Part shown: positions 56,819-64,000 of the stretch, in pieces
Layout: the number at the start of each line of letters is the position of its first letter
How positions within the stretch are numbered: position 1 is the first letter of the stretch
From: Pseudomonadota bacterium
GTDB lineage: Bacteria; Myxococcota_A; Polyangia; GCA-2747355
Direction: 5' to 3'
Assembly (NCBI GenBank): GCA_016711215.1
Contig: JADJTL010000002.1
Coordinates: 1-64,000 of the forward strand
DNA: 64,000 nucleotides
Notes under the pieces: generated by a model
The model's input: the letters and a program-made list of their open reading frames with translations, nothing else
What the model was told of the DNA's origin: nothing
Database searches by the model: none
Position numbers and translations under genes: made by a program

Positions 56819-58504
56819 ATGATGACCCGCTCGCGCATCGCCGCGCTTCTCACCCTCTGCGTCGCCGCGGGCTGCACCCGCGACAACCCACGGGTCTGCG
56901 AGACCAACAGCGACTGCGTGGCGAAGACCGAGGCCGGGCAGGTCCCGAGCGGTGACCTGCTCTGCCATCCGCTCGACCACATTTGTTACGCCGGCTGCGA
57001 CACCGACGCGAACTGCCAAGGCCCCCACTTCCGCCCCGGCCAGCGCTGCGACGTGGCGACGCGCCAATGCCTGCCGGGGCCCGGCGATGGGGGGCTCGGC
57101 GATGGGGCGGAGGGTAGCGATGCGCGGGGGACGCAGGCGGCGGGGACGACCTGCGGCGGCGCCGGGGTCTGCGCCAGCGGCTTGCGTCGATGGGCGCTGC
57201 TGTCAGAGCGCCTGCGACGGCCTCTGCGAGCGCTGCGACCTCGCCGGCGCCCTCGGCACCTGCACCGCCGTCCCCGACGGTCAAAACCCCGGCGACGAGT
57301 GCTCCCCTGGCGGGGCCGCCTGCGCCGGCAGCTGCGACGGCGCGCGCCACTGCCGCTTCGACACCACCAGGCTCTGCGATGGCCGCTGCCGTAACGCCGT
57401 CGTCGGCGGCGACACCGTCGCCGAGACCTTCCGCTGCGGCGCCGACGGCCGCTGCAACACCACCACCGTCGCCACCACCAAGCTCTGTCAGTTTTCGCGC
57501 TGCACCGGCAGCGGCCTGCAGGCCGATTGCCCGTCCGCTGCGACAGCGCCCTCGACTGCCTCAGCACCAGCCTCTGCGACCGCGCCGACGCCCACGCCAA
57601 CGCCAAGGGCGTCTGCGTCGACCCCGCCATGGTCTTGCGCCTCGCCACCCCCTCCACCGACCCCAACCTCGACGCCGCCATCGGCCAGCTCTCCGACCCA
57701 AAGCCCTACCTCGGCCTCCAGCCCGGCACCTACACCCTCGGCGCCACCCTCAGCGGCAAGCGCGCCGTCCTCATCGGCCTCGGCGCTACCCCGTCCGCCG
57801 TCACCCTACAACCGAGTCCGCATACGGCCCTCAGCGTCGGCCCCAGCGCCACGCTCCAGCTCCAAAACCTCGCCATCGTCCGGCCCGTCGGCTCCACCGC
57901 CGTCGGCGACGCCATCACCTGCACCGCCAACGCCACCCACCTCAGCGCCGTCACCCTCCTCGAGACCATCCTCTCCGGCCACGCCGGCCAGGGTATCGAG
58001 GCCAGCTACTGCGACGTCACCGTCCGCCGCAGCACCCTCCACGGCAATGACGGCGGCGGCCTCAAGCTCACCGACGGCCGCTTCATCGTCTCCGACACGC
58101 TCCTCTACGGCAACGGCAAGGTCGGCCCCACCGGCTCCACCGTCGGCGCCGTGGCCTTCGCCAACACCACCACGGCCACCTTCCTCAACAACACCGTCGT
58201 CGGTAACGCAGCCGCCGATGGCCGCAGCGCTGGCGTGCTCTGCAACAGCGCAACCACCCAGCTCGTCAACACCATCGTCGCCGGCAACTCCCTCAACGTC
58301 GCTCTCTGCACCGTCGCCGACTCCAGCCTCGTCGCTCCCGACACCGCCAGCGCCTGCACCCTGACGGCCTTCAAGCCGACGACCAGCCCCTGCCTCAACG
58401 ACCAGGGTGATAACGCCGCCGTCGCCCAGAGCCGCCTCGACCACGACAACGCCCCTCGTATCAAGGGCGCCAAGGTCGACCTCGGCGCCTTCGAGCTCCA
58501 ATGA
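56819..58504 (+). pseudogene. First copy of a Cys-rich beta-helix lipoprotein, frameshifted
   Basis: The gene begins at ATG 56819 with its own lipoprotein signal (IAALLTLCVAAGC) and a Cys-rich lead (CETNSDCVAK, CHPLDHICYAGCDTDANC). From about 57076 on it is almost identical to the copy at 58501-60081. Compared with that copy it lacks two bases after 57183 and one base in the C-run at 57530-57532. The first shift leads to a stop at 57394; the second restores the original frame, and the beta-helix part (IVSDTLLYGNGKVG, NNTVVGNAA) then reads to the stop at 58504. The three lost bases sum to one codon. Either a recent pseudogene or an assembly error in a repeat. Confidence 0.75.
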
Positions 58505-60081
58505 CCGCCCCCGCCCCCCGCGCCCTCGGCTGCGCCGCCCTCGCCCTTGCCCTTGCCGCCTGCTGGGCCGAGGACCCGACCTTCTGTAACGCCAAAGAGC
58601 CCTGCCCCCAGGGCCAGCGCTGCGACCTCCCCACCCGCACCTGCCTACCGGGGCCCGGCGATGGGGGGCTCGGCGATGGGGCGGAGGGTAGCGATGCGCG
58701 GGGGACGCAGGCGGCGGGGACGACCTGCGGCGGCGCCGGGGTCTGCGCCAGCGGCTTCTGCGTCGATGGGCGCTGCTGTCAGAGCGCCTGCGACGGCCTC
58801 TGCGAGCGCTGCGACCTCGCCGGCGCCCTCGGCACCTGCACCGCCGTCCCCGACGGTCAAAACCCCGGCGACGAGTGCTCCCCTGGCGGGGCCGCCTGCG
58901 CCGGCAGCTGCGACGGCGCGCGCCACTGCCGCTTCGACACCACCAGGCTCTGCGATGGCCGCTGCCGTAACGCCGTCGTCGGCGGCGACACCGTCGCCGA
59001 GACCTTCCGCTGCGGCGCCGACGGCCGCTGCAACACCACCACCGTCGCCACCACCAAGCTCTGTCAGTTTTCGCGCTGCACCGGCAGCGGCCTGCAGGCC
59101 GATTGCCCCGTCCGCTGCGACAGCGCCCTCGACTGCCTCAGCACCAGCCTCTGCGACCGCGCCGACGCCCACGCCAACGCCAAGGGCGTCTGCGTCGACC
59201 CCGCCATGGTCTTGCGCCTCGCCACCCCCTCCACCGACCCCAACCTCGACGCCGCCATCGGCCAGCTCTCCGACTCAAAGCCCTACCTCGGCCTCCAGCC
59301 CGGCACCTACACCCTCGGCGCCACCCTCAGCGGCAAGCGCGCCGTCCTCATCGGCCTCGGCGCTACCCCGTCCGCCGTCACCCTACAACCGAGTCCGCAT
59401 ACGGCCCTCAGCGTCGGCCCCAGCGCCACGCTCCAGCTCCAAAACCTCGCCATCGTCCGGCCCGTCGGCTCCACCGCCGTCGGCGACGCCATCACCTGCA
59501 CCGCCAACGCCACCCACCTCAGCGCCGTCACCCTCCTCGAGACCATCCTCTCCGGCCACGCCGGCCAGGGTATCGAGGCCAGCTACTGCGACGTCACCGT
59601 CCGCCGCAGCACCCTCCACGGCAATGACGGCGGCGGCCTCAAGCTCACCGACGGCCGCTTCATCGTCTCCGACACGCTCCTCTACGGCAACGGCAAGGTC
59701 GGCCCCACCGGCTCGCCGGCCGGGGGCGCCAGCCTCAGCAGCACCACCCCCGCCACCTTCCTCAACAACACCGTCGTCGGTAACGCAGCCGCCGATGGCC
59801 TCGCCGCTGGCGTGCTCTGCAACAGCGCAACCACCCAGCTCGTCAACACCATCGTCGCCGGCAACTCCCTCAACGTCGCTCTCTGCACCGTCGCCGACTC
59901 CAGCCTCGTCGCCGAAAGCCTCGCCAGCGCCTGCACCCTGACGGCCTTCAAGCCGACGACCAGCCCCTGCCTCAACGACCAGGGTGATAACGCCGCCGTC
60001 GCCCAGAGCCGCCTCGACCACGACAACGCCCCTCGTATCAAGGGCGCCAAGGTCGACCTCGGCGCCTTCGAGCTCCAATGA
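57076..60081 (+). repeat. Tandem duplication, unit about 1,577 bp
   Basis: 57076-58504 and 58650-60081 are nearly identical over about 1.43 kb, spaced 1,574-1,577 bp apart. Differences cluster in a few short patches (around 58130-58180, 58235 and 58334) rather than being spread evenly. Right after the second copy, 60078-60152 repeats the first ~75 bp of the gene that starts at 58501, a third copy cut short. Confidence 0.9.
58501..60081 (+). CDS. Cys-rich right-handed beta-helix lipoprotein, second copy (intact)
   Basis: 526 residues from ATG 58501, whose first four bases overlap the stop of the copy before it (ATGA). A lipoprotein signal (LGCAALALALAAC) is followed by ~180 residues rich in Cys pairs (FCNAKEPCPQGQRCDLPTRTC, CVDGRCCQSACDGLCERCDLAGALGTC, CDGARHCRF, CGADGRCNTTT), a pattern frequent in large myxobacterial surface proteins. 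The C-terminal ~300 residues form a parallel beta-helix (TLGATLSGKRAVLIGLGA, LLETILSGHAGQGIEASYCDVTVRRSTLHGND, FLNNTVVGNAA, QLVNTIVAGNSL), like pectate-lyase-type folds. No catalytic site is evident. Probably a surface-exposed binding protein. Confidence 0.8.
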   Translation: MTAPAPRALGCAALALALAACWAEDPTFCNAKEPCPQGQRCDLPTRTCLPGPGDGGLGDGAEGSDARGTQAAGTTCGGAGVCASGFCVDGRCCQSACDGLCERCDLAGALGTCTAVPDGQNPGDECSPGGAACAGSCDGARHCRFDTTRLCDGRCRNAVVGGDTVAETFRCGADGRCNTTTVATTKLCQFSRCTGSGLQADCPVRCDSALDCLSTSLCDRADAHANAKGVCVDPAMVLRLATPSTDPNLDAAIGQLSDSKPYLGLQPGTYTLGATLSGKRAVLIGLGATPSAVTLQPSPHTALSVGPSATLQLQNLAIVRPVGSTAVGDAITCTANATHLSAVTLLETILSGHAGQGIEASYCDVTVRRSTLHGNDGGGLKLTDGRFIVSDTLLYGNGKVGPTGSPAGGASLSSTTPATFLNNTVVGNAAADGLAAGVLCNSATTQLVNTIVAGNSLNVALCTVADSSLVAESLASACTLTAFKPTTSPCLNDQGDNAAVAQSRLDHDNAPRIKGAKVDLGAFELQ

Positions 60082-60179
60082 CCGCCCCCGCCCCCCGCGC
60101 CCTCGGCTGCGCCGCCCTCGCCCTTGCCCTTGCCGCCTGCTGGGCCGAGGACGGGGTGGATTGGACGGGCGGCGCGTGA
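60078..60179 (+). pseudogene. Truncated third copy: orphan lipoprotein signal peptide
   Basis: A 33-residue frame starting at ATG 60078, overlapping the previous stop by four bases, as in the copy before. The first 25 residues (signal peptide, lipobox Cys and WAED) equal those of the 58501 gene; after about 60152 the sequence changes and it ends in GVDWTGGA. It is the left end of a lost third copy. Confidence 0.7.
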
Positions 60180-60221
60180 GGAGGGTGATCGCCAGGGGCT
60201 GATGGCGCGGAGCGGCGTCGA

Positions 60222-61257
60222 GCCGAAGGCCAACGACAGGCGGCGATCACAACAGAGCGGCCGTGGGGGCCGCGAGCTGGGCGCCCGGGAATCGTGGAGC
60301 GCAGCGCCGGAGCGCCAGCCATCGGCTCGCCAGGACCCACCACGAGGTCGCGCAAAGCACCTCGTCTACTCGGCAATCCAGGCGCGAGCACCGCGAAAGT
60401 CACGGGCTGCTCGCTGCCCCTTCGAGGCCGCGACCCCGCGACCCGCTCCCGCGCGCCTCCTCGCTCCGCCGACCTCACGCCGAAGGCCAACGACAGGCGG
60501 CGACCACAACAGAGCGGCCGTGGGGGCCGCGAGCTGGGCGCCCGGGAATCGTGGAGCGCAGCGCCGGAGCGCCAGCCATCGGCTCGCCAGGACCCACCAC
60601 GAGGTCGCGCAAAGCACCTCGTCTACTCGGCAATCCAGGCGCGAGCACCGCGAAAGTCACGGGCTGCTCGCTGCCCCCTTCGAGGCCGCGACCCCGCGAC
60701 CCGCTCCCGCGCGCCTCCCTCGCTCCGCCGACCTCACGCCGAAGGCCAACGACAGGCGGCGACCACAACAGAGCGGCCGTGGGGGCCGCGAGCTGGGCGC
60801 CCGGGAATCGTGGAGGGCAGCGCCGGAGCGCCAGCCATCGGCTCGCCAGGACCCACCACGAGGTCGCGCAAAGCACCTCGTTTACTCGGCAATCCAGGCG
60901 CGAGCACCGCGAAAGTCACGGGCTGCTCACTGCCCCCTTCGAGGCCGCGACCCCGCGACCCGCTCCCGCGCGCCTCCCTCGCTCCGCCGACCTCACGCCG
61001 AGGGCCAACGACAGGCGGCGATCACAACAGAGCGGCCGTGGGGGCCGCGAGCTGGGCGCCCGGGAATCGTGGAGCGCAGCGCCGGAGCGCCAGCCATCGG
61101 CTCGCCAGGACCCACCACGAGGTCGCGCAAAGCACCTCGTCTACTCGGCAATCCAGGCGCGAGCACCGCGAAAGTCACGGGCTGCTCGCTGCCCCCTTCG
61201 AGGCCGCGACCCCGCGACCCGCTCCCGCGCGCCTCCCTCGCTCCGCCGACCTCACGG
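60222..61257. repeat. Four tandem copies of a ~259-bp non-coding repeat
   Basis: Units begin with GCCGAAGGCCAACGACAGG at 60222, 60479, 60738 and (one base changed) 60997, and end in CTCCGCCGACCTCACG. The first is 257 bp, the next two 259 bp and the fourth about 261 bp. Copies differ at only a handful of positions. 259 is not a multiple of 3, and the frames that stay open across it change from copy to copy, so I treat it as non-coding. It lies between the beta-helix gene cluster and the protease gene. Self-complementary stretches (for example around AGCGCCAGCCATCGGCTCGCC) suggest an RNA or protein-binding role, but nothing is proven. Confidence 0.9.
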
Positions 61258-61537
61258 TTTCTGGCACCACAGCGCAGCAGCACCACGGAGCGGGCGGGCA
61301 GATGGAGCGAGCGAGCCCCGAACCACTGGCAACGAGGGAGGAATCGCAAGACGGACGGGGGCCGCCGAGGGCAGCGCAGGGGGCTTCTTAGACCCCTCGA
61401 CTGGGGGCGGCAGACCGCGCGGCAGCCGGCAACCGCCGACTCGACCGACATTGCGACTAATAATTTCGGAAGGTTATGCGTTGTGTCAAGAACCATCGAG
61501 GCTGGCCCGTTGGTTGCTTCCACAGCCAACCACTGAG
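61258..61537. other. Intergenic region upstream of the trypsin-like protease
   Basis: 280 bp after the 259-bp repeats. The last ~90 bp are less GC-rich (CTAATAATTTCGG near 61457), which suggests a promoter, but no convincing -35/-10 pair was found. No gene seen. Confidence 0.35.
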
Positions 61538-62758
61538 GTGCCACGCTTGCCCTGCTCCGTCCGCTCACGTCCGAAGGCCCGCCGCGCCACCCTGCTTTCT
61601 TGCGCGCTGCTCGCGCCGGCGCTCCTGGTGCCTGGCGCCCTGGGGGGCTGCGGGGCCGGCTACGAGGAGGGTGCTCAGCTTGGGCAGCTCGTGGCTGGGC
61701 TGGCCAATGGCGTGGCCGACGACGCGCATCCCGCCGTCGGCTTGATCATCGCTGGAGCCTCCGACTGCGCCCCGGGCGCGAGCGCCGGGGCCAAGCGATG
61801 CACGGGGACCTTGGTCGGCAGACACACCGTGGTCACGGCCGGCCATTGCGTCCAGGACAGCACCTTGGCCTATGCGTTTTGTCCGGTCGGTGGGGCGACC
61901 CGCGCGGTCGCCAGGGCGCTGGCGCATCCCGGCTACCTGGCGACTCAGCAGCTAGGCGTCAAAGCGACCACCGACGATATCGGCCTGCTGATCTTGCGCG
62001 ACGAGGTCCTCGACATCCCCGCCGCCGTCGTCGCCAACCGCGCGCCGGTCCGCGGCGAGACCGGAACCGTCGTCGGCTGGGGCGTGATGTCGGAGCGCGG
62101 CGACAAGCCAGCCGACAGGCCTCAGAGCGGGAGCAAGGCGATCACCGCCGTCTCGGCGAAGGTCCTCGAGACCGAGCCCGCCGTCGGGTTGCCCGGCGTC
62201 TGCACGGGCGACTCGGGCGGGCCCGTGCTGGCACGTGAAGGCGACCGCGACGTCTTGCTGGGCGTGGTCTCGATCAGCGTCAGCGCCAACAACGGCCTCT
62301 GCTCCACGGGCACCGAATACTACACGCGGGCGGATGTCTACCGCGACTGGATCGCCGCCACACCCGGCGCGGACCTGCGCTCGCTGGAGGACCTAGTGAG
62401 CGCGACGACCTCGCCCGAGGAGAACACCTACCGGCTGCTCTTCGACGGCCTCGATCAGCCCACGGCCGCACCGACGACGACGACCCAGCTCGATGGGGCG
62501 CTCGGCAGCGCCGCCGCGGCGTCCCCCTCCGCTGCCTCGAGCGCCCAGCTTGGGCTAGGCGGCGAGGAGGTAGAGGGGGTCACCTGCAACGCCGCCCCCT
62601 CGGGCGCCGCCGTGGGCAGGGGTCGCGGGGCGGGCGCCCTGCCCTGGATGCTGACGCTGCTGGCCTTGGTGCTCCACGCGCGGCGACGTTCCCGGCCCCC
62701 GCGCGCCGCGTCCCGCGCGCCGGCCTGGCGGGCCCTCCTCCGCGTCCGCGGCGCCTAG
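61538..62758 (+). CDS. Secreted trypsin-like serine protease with MYXO-CTERM-like anchor
   Basis: 406 residues. The start is set at GTG 61538, the last in-frame start before the signal (TLLSCALLAPALLVPGALGGC); TTG 61514 is an alternative. Catalytic triad motifs: His in VTAGHC, Asp in TTDDIGLLIL, Ser in CTGDSGGPVLA, so it should be active. Residues ~300-360 are a Ser/Ala/Thr-rich spacer. The C-terminus has a Cys (VTCNAA), a hydrophobic stretch (ALPWMLTLLALVLHA) and a run of Arg, which is the MYXO-CTERM type surface-anchoring tail of myxobacteria. With a lipobox-like LGGC at the front, the protein may carry both signals. The frame is open far upstream through the repeats, but that part is not thought to be coding. 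Confidence 0.85.
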   Translation: MPRLPCSVRSRPKARRATLLSCALLAPALLVPGALGGCGAGYEEGAQLGQLVAGLANGVADDAHPAVGLIIAGASDCAPGASAGAKRCTGTLVGRHTVVTAGHCVQDSTLAYAFCPVGGATRAVARALAHPGYLATQQLGVKATTDDIGLLILRDEVLDIPAAVVANRAPVRGETGTVVGWGVMSERGDKPADRPQSGSKAITAVSAKVLETEPAVGLPGVCTGDSGGPVLAREGDRDVLLGVVSISVSANNGLCSTGTEYYTRADVYRDWIAATPGADLRSLEDLVSATTSPEENTYRLLFDGLDQPTAAPTTTTQLDGALGSAAAASPSAASSAQLGLGGEEVEGVTCNAAPSGAAVGRGRGAGALPWMLTLLALVLHARRRSRPPRAASRAPAWRALLRVRGA

Positions 62759-64000
62759 GGCGTGCCCAAGGGTGTGGCGTTGGGTCCGAAGGTCAGCGTC
62801 CCATCAGGATTGAACCAACCCCGCTGGCGGTGGCTGGTCAGGGTGCCGTCGCACTCGCGATCTGCCCTCGCCTCGATCTCGACCCAGGCACGCCGACCAC
62901 GACCGCCGCTGGTCAGGCGAAAGCGGTACGGGGTCGGCTCGGTCGGCGCGAAGCCGAGCGCCAGCCAGCTCGGATGGCGAAAATCCGCCGGCGACAACGC
63001 GCAAGGCTGCCGCTGGCCCGGTACCAGGCAGCAGCCCTTGGCGGGACTCCAGGGCGTCGTGACTGGCCAACGAAAGGCCTGGCCGCGGCGCACACTGCCA
63101 GTGTGCCTTCCGGTGTGCCTGCCCGTGTGCCTGCCAGCGTGAAAGGCCACCAAGGCGTCCCGCAAGCGCCGCAGCGAAGCCGCGCCCTCGTCCGCCACCG
63201 CGCGACGCTGATAGCTCAGGAACTGCGGAATCGCGACAGCCGCAGCGACGCCAGCCACCCCCAAGAGCAGGGGCGAGCCACTGACTGCCCACTCGGGCAG
63301 GCTGGCGCGGACGACGATGGCATCGCCGAGCCGCTGCGGCTGAAGCGTCAGCAGCACCTCTCGTAGCTGGCGGTAGCTGATCACGGCCGTCACGGCCTCG
63401 AAGAGGCTCGCGGACTGCCGCTTGCGCAGGTACTGCTGCTCGAGACCGGCCAGGCCCATCTTCAGGCCCATCATGAACATGCCGAGCACCCCATCGAGTC
63501 GCGATGGATCGCCCGACAGGCGCAGCACGAGCTCCCGCCCCGGACCGTAGGCGAGCGCCAAGGCCTCGACGCCGAGCGCGGCAGCCTGAGCCGCAAAGTC
63601 CTGGGCGCCAACGGAGCGCAACGCCGCCAGGAGCTGAACCCCCGGCCCGTCGAGCGCGCGCAGGCGGGGCGTCAGAGTGTCGGCGGCCCTCGCGGGTGCT
63701 CCTGGCCCGACCAGGTGGTCGACGCCGACACGCACCGCCGCGAGATGGCCCAAGAGCAGCCCAGAGGGCACGCGCGCGCTGACCCACCCTTCACCGGCCG
63801 CACGAATCGCGACCCCTCGCCGGCGTTCCACCACCTCAGCGCGCGGCCCCGCAGCCGCCGTCCCCGCGGCAGGCAACGCGGCGGCGGGAAGGCGCGCGAA
63901 GAGGGCCGCCTGCGGAACCTTGCCGGGACCCGTGGCGTACAAGACCACGTCCGTGACCTCGAAGAGATCCGCACCGAGCCGTTCGCGGAAGAGCTTCGAC
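62755..64000 (-). CDS. Type IV prepilin-like fusion protein, cut by right edge
   Basis: The frame is open to the right edge (SKLFRERLGADLFEVTDVVLYATG...), so the N-terminus is missing; at least 414 residues are present. The first ~240 visible residues form a soluble domain (LRALDGPGVQLLAALRSVGAQDFAAQAAALGVEALAL, SRLDGVLGMFMMGLKMGLAG). Then comes a prepilin-like hydrophobic helix, LLLGVAGVAAAVAIPQFLSYQRRA, and a pilin-like C-terminal domain with CC and DxxCDG (KGCCLVPGQRQPC, DRECDGTLTSHRQRGWFNPDG), as in myxobacterial minor pilin-like proteins. It has no prepilin peptidase site before the helix that I can see, and the helix is internal, so it is not an ordinary pilin. The stop overlaps the convergent protease gene by four bases. 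Confidence 0.7.
   Translation of the reverse strand, partial: SKLFRERLGADLFEVTDVVLYATGPGKVPQAALFARLPAAALPAAGTAAAGPRAEVVERRRGVAIRAAGEGWVSARVPSGLLLGHLAAVRVGVDHLVGPGAPARAADTLTPRLRALDGPGVQLLAALRSVGAQDFAAQAAALGVEALALAYGPGRELVLRLSGDPSRLDGVLGMFMMGLKMGLAGLEQQYLRKRQSASLFEAVTAVISYRQLREVLLTLQPQRLGDAIVVRASLPEWAVSGSPLLLGVAGVAAAVAIPQFLSYQRRAVADEGAASLRRLRDALVAFHAGRHTGRHTGRHTGSVRRGQAFRWPVTTPWSPAKGCCLVPGQRQPCALSPADFRHPSWLALGFAPTEPTPYRFRLTSGGRGRRAWVEIEARADRECDGTLTSHRQRGWFNPDGTLTFGPNATPLGTP
63098..63141 (-). repeat. 12-bp tandem repeat encoding GRHT units
   Basis: About 3.5 copies of a GGCAGGCACACG-type unit, in-frame in the prepilin-like protein (GRHTGRHTGRHTG), just after the helix region. Confidence 0.75.

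Noticed and set aside
57183..57532. Programmed ribosomal frameshifting in the first beta-helix copy
   Set aside because: The first site needs a two-base shift at a place without a slippery run, and the intact second copy needs no shift. A mutation or assembly error is simpler.
60222..61257. Possible CRISPR array
   Set aside because: Units are ~259 bp with no distinct spacers, and no cas genes are present.
60124..61536. Long plus-strand open frames through the 259-bp repeats, one of them joined to the protease gene
   Set aside because: The unit is 259 bp, so each copy is read in another frame; the encoded residues are Arg/Pro-rich without domains. Lack of stops is expected at this base composition.

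Overview
The window is 64 kb of very GC-rich bacterial DNA that most resembles a myxobacterium or close relative (Myxococcota, formerly Deltaproteobacteria). This rests on several lines of evidence: a FrzS/AglZ-type pseudo-receiver coiled-coil protein, a protein resembling the MXAN_5187 family of Myxococcus, a Ser/Thr kinase with an N-terminal zinc ribbon, a secreted trypsin-like protease with a MYXO-CTERM-like C-terminal anchor, a right-edge protein with a myxobacterial minor-prepilin-like half, many large Cys-rich lipoproteins, and PilZ proteins. The species cannot be named from sequence alone. No rRNA, tRNA, CRISPR array, transposase or phage gene was seen, so the window reads as chromosomal with a fast-evolving surface-protein zone.

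Layout. 0-8 kb: the end of an MgtC/SapB-like protein, a beta-propeller lipoprotein, an OmpA-like lipoprotein (minus), FtsK, LolA and a CxxxCxxCC (YkgJ-like) protein. 8-17 kb: a Ser/Thr kinase (minus), a CARDB lipoprotein with a long RDA-repeat linker, the FrzS/AglZ-like protein, HflX and the MXAN_5187-like protein. 17-27 kb: RseP (three PDZ domains) with TsaB; an outer-membrane-type protein; a DtxR/MntR-type regulator followed by a VIT1/CCC1-type metal transporter; a small lipoprotein; and a tight operon of an Omp85-like protein, a DUF4390 protein and an NtrY-like histidine kinase. 27-34 kb: one 2,125-residue lipoprotein (minus) with a 21-copy 9-bp repeat, about 14 RCC1 repeats, a Cys-rich segment, YCF48-like repeats and a C-terminal propeller. 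34-43 kb: a response regulator, a cNMP-binding/PilZ-like fusion, a HEAT-repeat/cyclophilin fusion lipoprotein, a membrane-anchored receiver protein and an ABC-2 exporter operon. 43-54 kb: a fatty-acid desaturase, a membrane-anchored retropepsin-like protease, MurA, a thiolase-FadJ beta-oxidation pair, a TldD-type protease and a PilZ protein. 54-64 kb: a large secreted beta-propeller lipoprotein, a near-identical tandem duplication of a Cys-rich beta-helix lipoprotein (first copy frameshifted, third copy reduced to a signal peptide), four tandem copies of a ~259-bp non-coding repeat, the trypsin-like protease, and a prepilin-like fusion protein cut by the right edge.

Two themes connect the genes. 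The first is cell-envelope biology: lipoprotein trafficking (LolA), outer-membrane assembly (Omp85-like), regulated intramembrane proteolysis (RseP), peptidoglycan (MurA), many lipoproteins and an ABC exporter. The second is signalling: kinase, histidine kinase, receivers, cNMP and PilZ domains. Short in-frame tandem repeats with units of 9-24 bp recur in unrelated genes across the window. The clearest regulatory sites are TTGACA-type promoters before ftsK and the FrzS/AglZ-like gene, and a perfect 6+6 palindrome overlapping a nearly leaderless promoter at the metal regulator gene.
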